From: Luteimonas suaedae
Lineage (GTDB): Bacteria > Pseudomonadota > Gammaproteobacteria > Xanthomonadales > Xanthomonadaceae
Direction of reading: 5' to 3'
Assembly (NCBI RefSeq): GCF_008312895.1
Contig: NZ_VSSP01000001.1
Span: forward strand, 620,001 to 684,000
DNA length: 64,000 nt
Position numbers and translations under genes: made by a program. Positions 1 through 13,424 of this stretch are shown one piece after another. The notes below the pieces were generated by a model. That model was not told the origin of the DNA and did not search any database. It saw nothing but the letters and a program-made list of their open reading frames with translations. How positions within the stretch are numbered: the stretch's first letter is position 1; each line of letters opens with the position of its first letter.

Positions 1-1960
1 TGCCCGGCGGCAGGTACAGCATGTCACCGTGGCCGAGCAGGGTCTCGGCGCCGGACTGGTCGAGGATCGTGCGCGAGTCGATCTTCGAGCTGACCTGGAA
101 GGCGATGCGGGTCGGGATGTTGGCCTTGATCAGGCCGGTGATCACGTCCACCGACGGCCGCTGCGTGGCCAGGATCAGGTGGATGCCGGCGGCGCGCGCC
201 TTCTGCGCCAGCCGTGCGATCAACTCCTCCACCTTCTTGCCGACGATCATCATCATGTCGGCGAACTCGTCGATGAACACGACGATGAACGGCAGCGTCT
301 CCAGCGGCTGTGCCACCTCGTCGCTGTCCGGGTTCGGCTTGAACAACGGGTCGAGCATCGGCTGGCCGGCGTCCTGCGCGTCCTTGACCTTCTTGTTGAA
401 GCCGGCCAGGTTGCGCACGCCGACCGCACTCATCAGCTTGTAGCGGCGCTCCATCTCCGCCACGCACCAGCGCAGGCCGTTGGCGGCCTCCTTCATGTCG
501 GTGACCACCGGCGCCAGCAGGTGCGGGATGCCCTGGTAGACGCTGAGCTCGAGCATCTTCGGGTCGATCATCAGCATCCGCACGTCCTTGGCGGAGGCCT
601 TGTACAGCAGGCTCAGCACCATGGCGTTGACCGCCACCGACTTGCCCGAACCGGTGGTGCCGGCGACCAGCAGATGGGGCATGCGAGAGAGATCCGCGAC
701 CGTCGGCCGGCCACCGATGTCCTTGCCCAGGGCCAGCGTCAGCGGACTGCCGGACTTGTCGTATTCCTTGGAGCGCAGCAGTTCGCTCAGATAGATCATC
801 TCGCGCTTCGTGTTCGGCGTCTCCAGGCCGATCACCGACTTGCCCGGGATCACGTCGACCACGCGCACCGACTTCACCGACAACCCGCGGGCGATGTCCT
901 TGTCCAGCGAGCTGATCTGGCTGACCTTGATGCCGGGCGCGGGTTCGATCTCGAAGCGGGTGATCACCGGGCCCGGATAGGCGCCGACCACCTGCGCCTC
1001 GATGCGAAAGTCCTTGAGCTTGAACTCGATCTGCCGCGACAGCGTTTCCAGCGTGTTCTCGTCGTAGCCCTTGGGCTGCGGCTTGGGGTCGTCGAGCAGC
1101 GACAGCGGCGGAATGCCGGAACCGTCGCCGACGTGGAACAGCGGGATCTGCTGCTCGCGCTTGGCGCGGTCGCTCTTCTCCACCTGCGGCAGCGCCGGCG
1201 GCTCGATCTTCACCGGCGTGCGCTTGGCGCGCAGCTCGGTATCGACCTTGCGCGTTTCCCCGCGCTCCTCGCGCCAGTCGCGCGCTTGCTTCCATTCACC
1301 GGCCTGCTTGCTGCCGCGGCGGAGCAGCGCCGGCAACTGCAATGCCCACTGGCCGATGCGGTCCATCACCGCCAGCCACGACAGGCCGGTGGCGAGGGTG
1401 ACCGAGACCAACAGCAGCGCCAGCAGGAACAGGTTGCCGCCGACCGGGCCGAAGCCGCCATACAGCGAATTGCCGACCAGGCGACCGAGAATGCCGCCGC
1501 CGCCCGCGGACAGGTCGGCCGCGCTGGGCATCCGCAGCGCCAGCAGGCCGGTCACGGAGATCAGGAAACCGACGATGCCGACCAGCCGCAACGCCGGGCC
1601 GAGATCGGCCTTGCCGTCGCCGTCCTGGTCCATGCCGAACAACGCGATCCACGCCACCGCGCCCAGCATCAGCGGCAACAGATAGGCGACGTAGCCGAAC
1701 AGGTGCAGCAGGACGTCGGCCAGCCAGGCCCCCACCGGACCGCCGACATTGTTCAGCGGCGCGGTGACACTGCCCGAGCGTGACCATCCGGGATCTTCCG
1801 GCGAGAAGGTGATCAGGCTCGCCAGCAGGTAGAGCAGCAGCGGTGCGATCAGGATCAGCGCGATGTCGCGCCACAGCCGCTGCCGGCGCGGATTGGGAGC
1901 CGTCGCCTGCTTCGCCGTGGCGCGCTGTCGCCTGCTGCTTTCCTGGAGCGGTCGTGCCAC
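1..1960 (-). CDS. ftsK: DNA translocase FtsK, 3' end outside the window
   Basis: FtsK is the septum-anchored motor that pumps chromosome ends through the closing division site. About 653 codons are visible and the frame is still open at base 1, so the last part (including the DNA-reading gamma domain) is missing. The start I chose is a GTG at 1960 with AAGG about 10 bases upstream. Hydrophobic membrane segments fill roughly residues 28-185. The motor domain shows Walker A GTTGSGKS at residues 434-441 and a Walker B stretch ending [11 protein letters not shown] near 230-290 of the window. The visible end reads [12 protein letters not shown], which is typical of the motor domain. The linker between membrane and motor domains is short, as in Xanthomonas-type FtsK rather than E. 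coli FtsK. Confidence 0.93.
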   Translation of the reverse strand, partial: MARPLQESSRRQRATAKQATAPNPRRQRLWRDIALILIAPLLLYLLASLITFSPEDPGWSRSGSVTAPLNNVGGPVGAWLADVLLHLFGYVAYLLPLMLGAVAWIALFGMDQDGDGKADLGPALRLVGIVGFLISVTGLLALRMPSAADLSAGGGGILGRLVGNSLYGGFGPVGGNLFLLALLLVSVTLATGLSWLAVMDRIGQWALQLPALLRRGSKQAGEWKQARDWREERGETRKVDTELRAKRTPVKIEPPALPQVEKSDRAKREQQIPLFHVGDGSGIPPLSLLDDPKPQPKGYDENTLETLSRQIEFKLKDFRIEAQVVGAYPGPVITRFEIEPAPGIKVSQISSLDKDIARGLSVKSVRVVDVIPGKSVIGLETPNTKREMIYLSELLRSKEYDKSGSPLTLALGKDIGGRPTVADLSRMPHLLVAGTTGSGKSVAVNAMVLSLLYKASAKDVRMLMIDPKMLELSVYQGIPHLLAPVVTDMKEAANGLRWCVAEMERRYKLMSAVGVRNLAGFNKKVKDAQDAGQPMLDPLFKPNPDSDEVAQPLETLPFIVVFIDEFADMMMIVGKKVEELIARLAQKARAAGIHLILATQRPSVDVITGLIKANIPTRIAFQVSSKIDSRTILDQSGAETLLGHGDMLYLPPG

Positions 1961-2111
1961 CGTGTGTTTTTACCTTAGGTATGCCGCCTAGAAGCTTGAT
2001 CTTAAGCGATTAATCCCGATCCCGCGACCATGCCCCGTGGGAGCGCGCCATGCACGCGATACCGGCGTGGCCTGGATCCTCGCGTCTCCCGGCATCCGCG
2101 CCCGGCCCGCC

Positions 2112-3179
2112 CTACAGCGCCATCCCCTGCAACGCAGGATGCACCAGCTTCCCGGCCTCGACGTTGATGCCGCGCTCGAGCGCCTGATTGCCGCGCCAGT
2201 CACCCGAGGCCAGCTTGCTGACCCAGGGCAGGATCGCCGCGCAGATCGCCTGCGAGCTGGTCTGCGGCACCGAGCCCGGCATGTTGGTCACGCAGAAATG
2301 CGCTACGCCTTCCTCGACATAGGTCGGCTCGGCCCAGGTGGTCGGGCGCGAGGTTTCGAAGCAGCCGCCCTGATCGATCGAGATGTCGGCCACCACGCTG
2401 CCGGTCTCCATGCCCTTGAGCATCTCGCGGGTCAGCACGTGCGGCGCCTTGGCGCCCGGGATCAGCACCGCGCCGATCACCAGGTCGGCCGAGGCCACCT
2501 CGCGCGCGACCAGGTCGTCGTAGGGATACAGCGCGGTGACGTTGGCGCCCAGCGCCATCATCTGCGCCATGCGGTCCTGGCGCTTCTCGAACACCACCAC
2601 GTTGGCGCCGCCGGCGGCCAGCAGCGCCGCCGATGCACCGCCGGCCATGCCGGCGCCAAACACCACCGCCCGGCCGCGCTCGGTGGACGGCAGCCCGCCC
2701 AGCAGCTTGCCCTTGCCGCCCTGTGGCTGGTGCAGCAGCGTGGTGCCGACCTGCGCGGCGATCTTGCCGGCGATGATCGACATCGGCGCCAGCAGCGGCA
2801 GGTCGCCGTTCTCCAGTTCGACGGTCTCGAAGGCGACGCCGGTCAGGCCGATGTCGAGCAGCCTGCGGGTCAGCGCCGGCTCCGCCGCCAGGTGCAGGTA
2901 GCAGAACAGCAGGTGGTCCTTGCGCAGCAGCGCCAGGTCGCCCTCGATCGGCTCCTTGACCTTGACGATCAACTCGCCGCGCTCGTACAGCGCCGCCGCG
3001 TCCGGTGCGATCTTCACCCCGAGCCGGGTGTAGTCCTCGTCGTTGAAGCGCGACTTCAACCCCGCACCCGATTGCAGCCACACCTCGTGGCCGCGGTTGA
3101 CGAGGTCGCCCGCGGCGGCGGGCACCAGCGCCACGCGGCCCTCGAGGGTCTTGGTTTCCTTCGGCACGCCGATACGCAT
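2112..3179 (-). CDS. ald: alanine dehydrogenase
   Basis: NAD-dependent L-alanine dehydrogenase, converting alanine to pyruvate and ammonia. The protein is 355 residues, slightly shorter than the usual ~370. It opens with MRIGVPKETK and has the substrate-binding KVKEP (about residues 73-77), the catalytic His96 in CYLHLAAEP, and the nucleotide-binding VVFGAGMAGG. The ATG at 3179 has a GGAG ribosome site; an upstream in-frame extension to 3296 is not supported. The gene is divergent from trxB. A terminator-like hairpin lies in its leader (see 3243-3268). Confidence 0.93.
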   Translation of the reverse strand: MRIGVPKETKTLEGRVALVPAAAGDLVNRGHEVWLQSGAGLKSRFNDEDYTRLGVKIAPDAAALYERGELIVKVKEPIEGDLALLRKDHLLFCYLHLAAEPALTRRLLDIGLTGVAFETVELENGDLPLLAPMSIIAGKIAAQVGTTLLHQPQGGKGKLLGGLPSTERGRAVVFGAGMAGGASAALLAAGGANVVVFEKRQDRMAQMMALGANVTALYPYDDLVAREVASADLVIGAVLIPGAKAPHVLTREMLKGMETGSVVADISIDQGGCFETSRPTTWAEPTYVEEGVAHFCVTNMPGSVPQTSSQAICAAILPWVSKLASGDWRGNQALERGINVEAGKLVHPALQGMAL

Positions 3180-3242
3180 CGATCTGTCTCCAATGTTGCT
3201 GATGTTCCGGCCGCAGCGCGACCGTTGTCGTTGAGGCTTACG

Positions 3243-3268
3243 AAAAACCCGCGCATCGGATGCGCGGG
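3243..3268 (-). terminator. hairpin plus T-run in the ald leader
   Basis: Arms CCCGCGCAT (3248-3256) and ATGCGCGGG (3260-3268) form a perfect 9-bp stem with a CGG loop. Read on the minus strand it is followed by five T (3247-3243), the form of an intrinsic terminator. It lies between the divergent ald and trxB starts, so it would stop minus-strand transcripts before they reach ald at 3179. It could be an attenuator, or the end of an antisense or lost upstream transcript. Confidence 0.6.
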
Positions 3269-3282
3269 CCCCTTGACCGTGA

Positions 3283-4371
<1,089 letters not shown>

Positions 4372-4398
4372 AGCAGGGTTGGCGGAGCAGGCTTTTCG

Positions 4399-5535
4399 AT
4401 GTTCGCTCCGCGCGTCCATGATTCGCTGAGGGCGATCCCGGCCGCAGATTGGGACGCGCTGCACGACAGCGGCAACCCGTTCGTGTCGCACGCGTTCCTG
4501 TCCGGCCTGGAGCAGCATGGCTGCCTACGCTCCGACTGGGGCTGGACGCCGCACCATCTCGTCCTGTGGGACGGCAGCGAACCGGTTGCCGCGGCGCCCG
4601 GCTACCTGAAGGACAACTCCCACGGCGAGTTCGTCTTCGACCACGCCTGGGCACACGCCTACGCCCGCTACGGCCGCGACTACTTCCCCAAATGGCTAGG
4701 TGCGGTGCCTTATTCGCCGGTCACCGGTCCGCGCCTGCTGGCCCGCGACGACACGTCCCGGCGGGCGTTGCTCGCCGCGATCGTCAAGGACGCGCGCCGC
4801 ACCGGGCTGTCGTCGGCGCACGTCAACTTCCACACCGCGGCCGAGGACACCGTGTTCGACGACGACTGGCTGCCCCGGACCGACGTGCAGTACCACTGGC
4901 GCAACGATGCCGGCTGGCGGGACTTCGAGGCATTCCTCGCGGCGATGGACCACAAGCGCCGCAAGAACATCCGGCAGGAACGCAACAAGGTCGCGCGCGC
5001 AGGTGTGCGCTTTCGTGTCCTGCACGGTGACGAGGCGGACGAAGCCGATCTCGCCGCCATCCATGGCTTCTACCTGCAGACCTTCGCCGAGTACGGCAAC
5101 CCGCCGGCGCTGACCCTCGACTTCGTGCGGCACCTGGCCGCCACGATGCCGCGCGCCCTGGTGCTGATACTCGCCGACCTGGACGGCGAACCCGTCGCCG
5201 GCGCGCTGTGCCTGCGCGGCGGCGATACCCTGTACGGGCGTTACTGGGGCAGCACGCGCACGGTCCCGGGGCTGCACTTCGAGACCTGCTATTACCAGGG
5301 GATCGACTACTGCCTACGCGAAGGCCTGCGCCGGTTCGAACCTGGTGCCCAGGGCGAACACAAGATCGCCCGCGGCTTCCTGCCGACGCTCGTACGCAGC
5401 CACCACTGGATCGCCGACCCGGCGTTCGCCGAGGCGCTGCGGCGCTGGTGCGACGAGGAGGCGGCCTCGGTGCGCGGCTACAAGGCGATGCTCGACGCGC
5501 ATTCGCCGTTCAAAGCCCCTCTCCCTCCGGGGTGA
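4399..5535 (+). CDS. COG3146-type (FemAB/GNAT-like) N-acyltransferase
   Basis: A 378-residue protein resembling the family annotated as peptidoglycan biosynthesis/recognition or GNAT acyltransferase (DUF482/COG3146). Recognisable blocks include SGNPFVSHAFLSGLE near residues 28-42, YSPVTGPRLL near 110, KRRKNIRQERNKV near 190 and the C-terminal GAQGEHKIARGFLP. These point to an acyl-transfer fold; the substrate is unknown. The start ATG at 4399 has a GGAG site about 12 bases upstream. It follows trxB closely and is a common neighbour of aat and infA in this group of bacteria. Confidence 0.85.
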   Translation: MFAPRVHDSLRAIPAADWDALHDSGNPFVSHAFLSGLEQHGCLRSDWGWTPHHLVLWDGSEPVAAAPGYLKDNSHGEFVFDHAWAHAYARYGRDYFPKWLGAVPYSPVTGPRLLARDDTSRRALLAAIVKDARRTGLSSAHVNFHTAAEDTVFDDDWLPRTDVQYHWRNDAGWRDFEAFLAAMDHKRRKNIRQERNKVARAGVRFRVLHGDEADEADLAAIHGFYLQTFAEYGNPPALTLDFVRHLAATMPRALVLILADLDGEPVAGALCLRGGDTLYGRYWGSTRTVPGLHFETCYYQGIDYCLREGLRRFEPGAQGEHKIARGFLPTLVRSHHWIADPAFAEALRRWCDEEAASVRGYKAMLDAHSPFKAPLPPG

Positions 5536-5790
5536 AAAGGCCCGCTTGCGAGCCACTGGCTCGCGGGCCGATGAGCGTCCTCGCGCTCCGCGCGAGGGCC
5601 GGGGCGCGAAGCGGGGGTTGGGGTGAGGGTACGGCGAAATCGCGATGGTTCAGTTCGCTGCTGCTTCGCCGTACCCTCATCCGGCCCCCGACTAAAGCGT
5701 TTGGGGGCAGGCTCTTCGCCCCCCTGACCAACAACACTTCGGGGGCACGCTCTTCTCCCGAAGGGAGAAGGGAAAGCATTCGCAACTTAT
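5536..5790. repeat. non-coding intergenic repeat element with inverted arms
   Basis: No gene is visible between 5536 and about 5830. The stretch holds a 15-bp perfect inverted repeat (5624-5638 with 5665-5679, arm TGAGGGTACGGCGAA) around a 26-base loop, and a separate G+C hairpin around 5539-5571. The outer ends read CCCCTCTCCCTCCGGGG and CTCCCGAAGGGAGAAGG, so they are roughly complementary. This is the look of a dispersed intergenic repeat found in Xanthomonas relatives; I know of no function. Confidence 0.6.
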
Positions 5791-5830
5791 CTTCGCTTTT
5801 CCGCGTCAACCGGTGTCCAGTAGCACCACA

Positions 5831-6595
5831 ATGAAGCCGATGCGCCTGCCACCGCTGCTGCCTGCCGATCCCGAGGCGCCGTTCCCGCCGGCGGACTCGG
5901 CGCTGCGCGAGCCGGATGGCCTGCTGGCGATCGGCGGCGACCTCTCGCCCACCCGCCTGCTCAACGCCTACCGCCACGGCATTTTTCCCTGGTATTCGGC
6001 AGGCCAGCCGATCCTGTGGTGGTCACCCGATCCGCGCATGCTGTTCCGTACCGACGGCGTGCGCCTGTCGTCGCGGTTCCGGCGCGGGCTGCGCCGCAGC
6101 ACGTGGACGCTGCGCGCCGACACCGCCTTCGCCGCAGTGATCCGCGCCTGCGCCGAGACGCCCCGGCCCGGCCAGCGCGGCACCTGGATCACCGCCGGGA
6201 TGGAGGCGGCCTACATGGAATTGCACCGCCTGGGCCACGCCCACAGCGTCGAGGTATTCGATGGCGCGCGCCTGGTGGGCGGGATCTACGGCGTCGCGGT
6301 CGGCCGCATGTTCTTCGGCGAAAGCATGTTCAGCGGCGCATCCGGCGGCTCCAAGGTCGCGCTGGCGGGCCTCGCCCGATACCTGCGGGACCGTGGCTGG
6401 CCGCTGATCGATGCCCAGGTCGAAAACGCCCACCTGGTCCGGCTGGGCGGAGTAACGCTGCCGCGGGCTCGCTTCCTGGCGGACGTCGCCGCGTTGACCG
6501 CGCAGCCAGGGCTGAGCGGCAGTTGGACCGGCGCCTTCGGCTGCCAGGCGGCTTCCGGACTCGCAGCAGCCCCTGTCCCCTTGGCGCGGGATTAA
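5831..6595 (+). CDS. aat: leucyl/phenylalanyl-tRNA--protein transferase
   Basis: Transfers Leu or Phe from tRNA to N-terminal Lys or Arg, creating N-degrons read by ClpS and degraded by ClpAP. The family core is clear: [25 protein letters not shown] and [10 protein letters not shown] in the first 80 residues, then the catalytic-domain [10 protein letters not shown] chose ATG 5831 (254 residues); GTG 5813 and ATG 5840 are also in frame and no strong ribosome site decides between them. Its substrate-delivery partners clpS and clpA are encoded about 0.5-3 kb downstream, so the N-end-rule pathway is clustered here. Confidence 0.94.
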   Translation: MKPMRLPPLLPADPEAPFPPADSALREPDGLLAIGGDLSPTRLLNAYRHGIFPWYSAGQPILWWSPDPRMLFRTDGVRLSSRFRRGLRRSTWTLRADTAFAAVIRACAETPRPGQRGTWITAGMEAAYMELHRLGHAHSVEVFDGARLVGGIYGVAVGRMFFGESMFSGASGGSKVALAGLARYLRDRGWPLIDAQVENAHLVRLGGVTLPRARFLADVAALTAQPGLSGSWTGAFGCQAASGLAAAPVPLARD

Positions 6596-6686
6596 CGAAA
6601 CTTTTGCGTCATGGGGACGCGCGTGGCAGAATGATGCGCTTTTTCGAGGGCGGAAAATCTTCCCCCTCCCCAACCGAACAGGACGC

Positions 6687-6905
6687 ATGGCGAAAGACGA
6701 CGTCATAGAATTCGAAGGCACCGTTTCCGAGACCCTCCCGAACACCATGTTCCGGGTCAAGCTCGAGAACGGCCATGAGATCATCGCCCATATTTCCGGG
6801 CGGATGCGCAAGCACTACATCCGCATCCTCACCGGCGACAAGGTCAAGGTGGAAATGACCCCTTACGACCTCACCAAGGGGCGCATCACTTATCGCATGA
6901 AGTAG
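6687..6905 (+). CDS. infA: translation initiation factor IF-1
   Basis: A 72-residue single S1-like OB-fold protein that occupies the A site of the 30S subunit during initiation. The sequence runs [11 protein letters not shown] to [13 protein letters not shown] ends with the family block [17 protein letters not shown]. Length and sequence are fully canonical. It lies between aat and the convergent clpA, the order seen in many proteobacteria, and ends just before a hairpin/repeat region (6922-7066). Confidence 0.98.
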   Translation: MAKDDVIEFEGTVSETLPNTMFRVKLENGHEIIAHISGRMRKHYIRILTGDKVKVEMTPYDLTKGRITYRMK

Positions 6906-6921
6906 CCGGGAATAGGCATTG

Positions 6922-7066
6922 GGGAATCGGGAATCGCAAGAGCCTGGCTCACATGGATTCCTCGAAAACCGTCGAATGGCGGCGCCCTGGCAGTCATCTC
7001 GCACACCAGCACGATCCCGGGCACTGCCCGGGATCGTGCTGTCTGCTGTTGCGATTCCCGATTCCC
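6922..7066. repeat. inverted heptamer-type repeat flanking a hairpin
   Basis: GGGAATCGGGAATCGC at 6922-6937 is exactly complementary to 7051-7066, so the region can fold into one long arm enclosing the 7008-7040 hairpin. A further ATTCCCG unit follows at 7067. The unit resembles the heptamers at 35209-35302 and 41102-41186. Confidence 0.7.
7008..7040. terminator. 33-base hairpin between convergent infA and clpA
   Basis: AGCACGATCCCGGGCA (7008-7023) and its exact complement (7025-7040) are separated by one base. The 16-bp stem sits between the stop codons of two convergent genes, where a bidirectional terminator is expected, but no long T-run follows on either strand, so this is a structural call only. 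Confidence 0.55.
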
Positions 7067-7077
7067 GATTCCCGGCT

Positions 7078-9357
<2,280 letters not shown>

Positions 9358-9438
9358 GGGGCGGATGCCTCCTGGAATGTCTACAGCCCTAGGTGGGGCC
9401 GGAACGCCTGGTTTCCATGGCTGCCCCTTGTCACCGTT

Positions 9439-9765
9439 TTAGGCCTTTTCCATCGTACAGAGCAAGGGATGCTGGTTGAGTCTTGAGTATTCGTTCACCT
9501 GGGCGACCTTGGACTCGGCGACCTCGCGGCTGAACACCCCGCATACGCCACGCCCGCGGGTATGGACGTGGAGCATGACCTGGGTCGCCCGCTCCAGGTC
9601 CAGCGCGAAGAAACGCACCAGGACATCGACCACGAAATCCATCGGTGTGTAGTCGTCGTTGAGCAGGATCACCGAGTACAGCGGCGGGCGGGCGGTTTCG
9701 GGCTTGCCGGTTTCCACGGCGACGCCGTGGTCGCGTTCGTGTTCGGGTTCGTTCTTTCGGGCCAT
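9439..9765 (-). CDS. clpS: ClpS, adaptor of ClpAP
   Basis: Small adaptor that binds N-degron substrates and docks on the ClpA N-domain. The 108-residue protein contains [17 protein letters not shown], the ligand-pocket region of the family, and [13 protein letters not shown] with the conserved histidines. I start at ATG 9765 ([14 protein letters not shown]); 38 upstream in-frame codons look non-coding. It lies directly upstream of clpA, with aat nearby, so all three parts of the N-end-rule route sit within 4 kb. Confidence 0.95.
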   Translation of the reverse strand: MARKNEPEHERDHGVAVETGKPETARPPLYSVILLNDDYTPMDFVVDVLVRFFALDLERATQVMLHVHTRGRGVCGVFSREVAESKVAQVNEYSRLNQHPLLCTMEKA

Positions 9766-9929
9766 GGCGCGATTATACGGAGCGCGCGCGTAGGATTCGT
9801 GGACGGAAAGCGTCCATGACCGCAGAATGGAACGCTGTATTCCCGGGAACCGGCCAATGATCGACAGATCCCGTCTCATGCTGCGGCTCCTGCTGCTCAG
9901 CGGCGCCGTCGACCGGTTGTAGTCAATCC

Positions 9930-10409
9930 ATGAGCTATCGACAAGGCCGTTTCTGGCAGCCCGACGTCACCGTCGCCACGGTGGTGGTCCGCGATGGCCG
10001 GCTGCTGTGCGTGGAGGAGCGGGTCGGCGGCGCCCTGGTGCTCAACCAGCCGGCCGGCCACCTGGAACCGGAGGAAAGCCTGCTGCAGGCGGCGCTGCGC
10101 GAGACCCGCGAGGAGACCGGCTGGGACGTGCGCCTGACCGCCTTCGTCGGCGCCTACCAGTGGCGGGCGCCGGCCGCGCCGGACGGCAGCGGCGGCCGCC
10201 ACTACCTGCGCTTCGCCTTCGCCGCCGAGCCGGTCGCCCACGATCCGGCGCGGCCGCTCGACGACGGCATCGTCCGCGCCCTGTGGATGACGCCGGAGGA
10301 ACTGCGGCAGGCGCAGGCACGGCATCGCAGCCCGCTGGTCTGGCAGGTCGCCGCCGACTTCCTCGCCGGCCGCCGCCATTCGCTCGACCTGCTGCAGCAG
10401 CTGGCATGA
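9930..10409 (+). CDS. nudJ: NUDIX hydrolase, NudJ-like
   Basis: A 159-residue NUDIX pyrophosphatase. The NUDIX box is complete: it begins with G43 and runs through [16 protein letters not shown] to residue 65, matching GX5EX7REUXEEXGU. In E. coli nudJ stands directly before mnmA and hflD, and the same order is seen here, which favours a NudJ role (thiamine pyrophosphate or nucleoside triphosphate hydrolysis) over other NUDIX proteins. About 100 bases separate it from mnmA with nothing evident in them. Confidence 0.88.
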   Translation: MSYRQGRFWQPDVTVATVVVRDGRLLCVEERVGGALVLNQPAGHLEPEESLLQAALRETREETGWDVRLTAFVGAYQWRAPAAPDGSGGRHYLRFAFAAEPVAHDPARPLDDGIVRALWMTPEELRQAQARHRSPLVWQVAADFLAGRRHSLDLLQQLA

Positions 10410-10511
10410 CGGCGCCGCGGACCGCCCTTCCTCACCCCCTCCGCCGCAAGTGCGGGAGGCGACCTCGCGCCGGGCGGAAACCCCAGCAGTGACATGCCGG
10501 CACACCCCCCC

Positions 10512-11630
10512 ATGAGCGCACGAACGGTCGTGGGCATGTCCGGCGGCGTCGACTCGTCGGTCGCCGCCCTGCTGCTACGGGACGCCGGTGAACCTGTTGC
10601 CGGGCTGTTCATGCAGAACTGGGCCGACGACGGCAGCGGCGACTGCCGCGCCGAAGACGACCGCCGCGACGCCGTCGCGGTCTGCGGCCGCCTCGGCATC
10701 CCGATCCACTTCCGCGATTTCTCGACCGAGTACTGGCAGGGGGTATTCGAGCACTTCCTCGCCGAGTACGCCGCCGGCCGCACCCCCAACCCCGACGTGC
10801 TGTGCAACCGCGAGGTGAAGTTCAAGCACTTCCTCGACGCCGCCCGCGAGCTGGGCGCCGAACGCATCGCCACCGGCCACTACGCGCGCATCGACGCCGG
10901 CGACGACGGCTGGCGCCTGCTGCGCGCGCGCGACCGCGACAAGGACCAGAGCTACTTCCTGCACCAGCTCGGCCAGGCGCAGCTGGCGGCGACCGCCTTC
11001 CCGCTCGGCGAGCTGCCCAAGCGCGACGTACGCGCGATCGCGCGCGACGCCGGGCTGCCGACCGCGGCGAAGAAGGACTCCACCGGCATCTGCTTCATCG
11101 GCGAGCGCGATTTCCGCAGCTTCCTCGCGCGCTACCTGCCGGCCCGCCCCGGCGAAATCCGCACGCCGGACGGGCGCGTGGTCGGCGAGCACCCCGGCGT
11201 GTTCTATTTCACCCTCGGGCAGCGCGAGGGGCTGCAGTTGGGCGGCGTGCGCGGCTTCGCACCGGCGCCGTGGTACGTCGTCGGCAAGGACGTCCCCAGC
11301 AATGTCCTGATCGTCGACCAGCAGCGCGACAGCCGCTGGCTGATGTCGACGACGACGCACACTGAAGTCGCACACTGGATCGCCGGCGCCCCGCCGGCGC
11401 AACGCTTCGCCTGCACCGCGCAGACACGCTATCGCCAGCAGGACCAGGCCTGCGAGGTCGCCGTTGCCGCGGACGGCAGCCTCGAGGTCGTGTTCGCGCA
11501 GCCCCAGCGCGCGGTCACCCCCGGGCAGTCGCTGGTCCTCTATCGCGGCGATATCTGCGTGGGAGGCGCGGTCATCGCCGCCACCGACGCGCCGGCCGCA
11601 GAGGCCGCAGCGGGTAAACTGCGCGCATGA
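10512..11630 (+). CDS. mnmA: tRNA-specific 2-thiouridylase MnmA
   Basis: Makes the 2-thio group of the wobble uridine in tRNA-Lys, -Glu and -Gln. The PP-loop SGGVDSS lies at residues 10-16, the catalytic cysteines are Cys98 in [12 protein letters not shown] and Cys194 in [12 protein letters not shown], and the C-terminal barrel domain is present. Length 372 residues is normal. I prefer ATG 10512 (MSARTVVG) over the in-frame ATG 10494. Its stop overlaps the start of hflD by four bases, so the two are translationally coupled. Confidence 0.96.
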   Translation: MSARTVVGMSGGVDSSVAALLLRDAGEPVAGLFMQNWADDGSGDCRAEDDRRDAVAVCGRLGIPIHFRDFSTEYWQGVFEHFLAEYAAGRTPNPDVLCNREVKFKHFLDAARELGAERIATGHYARIDAGDDGWRLLRARDRDKDQSYFLHQLGQAQLAATAFPLGELPKRDVRAIARDAGLPTAAKKDSTGICFIGERDFRSFLARYLPARPGEIRTPDGRVVGEHPGVFYFTLGQREGLQLGGVRGFAPAPWYVVGKDVPSNVLIVDQQRDSRWLMSTTTHTEVAHWIAGAPPAQRFACTAQTRYRQQDQACEVAVAADGSLEVVFAQPQRAVTPGQSLVLYRGDICVGGAVIAATDAPAAEAAAGKLRA

Positions 11631-12241
11631 GCAACCAATTCGATGATCGGGTACTGCCGCTGGCGGCGATGGCACAGGCCCTGCAGCAAGTGCGGTCCAC
11701 CGCCGAGACCGGCCAGTCCAACGGCGACGCCAGCCAGGCGGTGCTCGACGGCATTTTCCGGATCGATTCCGATTCCGTTGAGGGCGTCTACGGCGGAGCC
11801 GAGCGGCTGCGGCCGGGCATGCGCGTGCTGCGCGACTATCTCGGCAACCAGGGCACGAGCGATGATGCGCTACCGCGGCTGGCACTGGCGGTGATGCGCC
11901 TGGAGCGTCGTTTCGTTCGCGAACCGGACACGGTCGAAGCGGTCGGCCGCGGGATCGCGGCCATCGCGCCGCAGGCGCAGGCCAGCGGCAGCATCCACCC
12001 CGACGTGCTGGCCTCCCTCGGCACGCTGTATGCCGACACGATCAGCCGGTTGCGCCCGCGGGTCATGGTCCAGGGAACGCCCCACTACCTCGGACAGGCG
12101 CCGGTGGTCGCCGAGATCCGCGCCCTGCTGCTGGCCGCCGTGCGCTCGGCCGTGCTGTGGCGCCAGCTCGGCGGCAGTCAGTGGCACCTCCTGCTCTCGC
12201 GTCGCGCCATGCTCGAAGCACTCGAGCGTCGACTGGCCTGA
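11627..12241 (+). CDS. hflD: HflD family protein (high frequency lysogenization D)
   Basis: A 204-residue alpha-helical protein of the HflD/YcfC family, peripheral to the inner membrane; in E. coli it affects lambda CII stability, and its general role is unclear. Features seen are the N-terminal [13 protein letters not shown], the middle [14 protein letters not shown] and the C-terminal [16 protein letters not shown]. The order nudJ-mnmA-hflD matches E. coli, although the purB that often follows is absent and a broken chemotaxis gene comes next. Confidence 0.92.
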   Translation: MSNQFDDRVLPLAAMAQALQQVRSTAETGQSNGDASQAVLDGIFRIDSDSVEGVYGGAERLRPGMRVLRDYLGNQGTSDDALPRLALAVMRLERRFVREPDTVEAVGRGIAAIAPQAQASGSIHPDVLASLGTLYADTISRLRPRVMVQGTPHYLGQAPVVAEIRALLLAAVRSAVLWRQLGGSQWHLLLSRRAMLEALERRLA

Positions 12242-12381
12242 GCGCCCACAGCGGGAACAGGTCGGCGCGCGCTCGGGCGCCCGGTACTCGCGGACCGTCG
12301 CACGTGAATGCAGCGGGCCGGAAACCTAAAGATGGTGGGGGCGGCGCCGATACCGCGATCAAGAATCTGCAGAGAGCCCCC

Positions 12382-13424
12382 ATGTACCCTCGCATCCTGA
12401 TCCGCCTGGCCGCCCCTGTAGTGCTGACGACGCTGGTGCCGGCCGCCGTCGGGTTCTACGGTCTCGCTCCGATGACCTGGGCGGTTCTGATCACGATGAC
12501 GGCCAGTTGGCTGGCCTTTGCCTGGTGGATCATCGCCCGCGAGGGCCGCCACTCGCCCGAGCACGCGAAGGCGATGCGCGAACAGGACCAGCTGTTGACC
12601 GAATTGCGCCAGTTCGTCGGCGCCGAAATCGACGGCTCGCGCCAGGAGGTCGAACGTGCACGCGGGCTGATTCGCCAGGCCGTCGGCGGCCTCGGCAGCA
12701 GTTTCGAGGCGATGAACCGCAAATCGCGCCAGCAGAGCGTGGCGATGGCACGCATATCGACCACACCGGGGACCAGGACGGGGGCGGCGCCGACGTGGCG
12801 CGTTTCGCGCAGCATGCGAGCCAGCGCATGGAACAGCTGGTCGAGGCACTCGAGCAGGTCAGCGGCCAGAGCGGCGCCACCGTCGCCCACATCGACGAAA
12901 TGGCCGCACACCTGGACGGGATCTTCTCCCTGCTGGAAGACGTCAAGTCGATCGCCGACCAGACCAACCTGTTGGCGCTGAACGCCGCGATCGAGGCGGC
13001 GCGCGCCGGCGAGGCGGGCCGCGGCTTCGCCGTGGTTGCCGACGAGGTGCGCAACCTCTCCGAACGCTCGACCGCCTTCAACGAGCAGATCCGCAAACTG
13101 GCGCACAGTTCCAAGGACGCGATCGCCAAGGTGCGCGAGACCGTTTCGCACGTGGCCTCGCGCGACATGGGCCGCTCGCGCGACGCGCGCCTGGAAGCGG
13201 CGACCATGCTCGACCAGGTCGCCGCGATCAACCGCTCGCTGAGCGAGAGCATGCGCGAGATCTCCGAGTGCGGCCGCGACATCGACGTCAGCGTCGCGGA
13301 CGCCGTGCGCGCGTTGCAGTTCGAGGACATCGCCACCCAAGCTCTGGGCGGGGTCCACTCCCACCTGGAGCGGCTGAACGCGAGGACGTTCCGGCGCTGC
13401 GCTTCCGTACCAGCAACCGCTTGA
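12382..13424 (+). pseudogene. methyl-accepting chemotaxis protein, frameshifted
   Basis: Codons from ATG 12382 encode two close membrane helices (about residues 5-50, no sizable periplasmic domain) and a cytoplasmic coiled-coil, then leave the family sequence near 12751-12760. From there another frame carries [18 protein letters not shown] and the complete signalling hairpin ([34 protein letters not shown]), ending with a stop at 13424. One extra C in CGCAT(C)ATCGAC at 12751 would join the frames as ARI-IDHTGDQ, so this is a one-base loss in the genome or a sequencing error. The chemoreceptor tip is intact. The end runs directly into a CheB domain (next entry). No cheA, cheW or cheY is in the window. 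Confidence 0.8.

Noticed and set aside
13268..13420. GTG 13268 as start of the CheB gene
   Set aside because: It lies inside clearly coding receptor sequence in another frame, and the extra residues have no similarity to a receiver domain.
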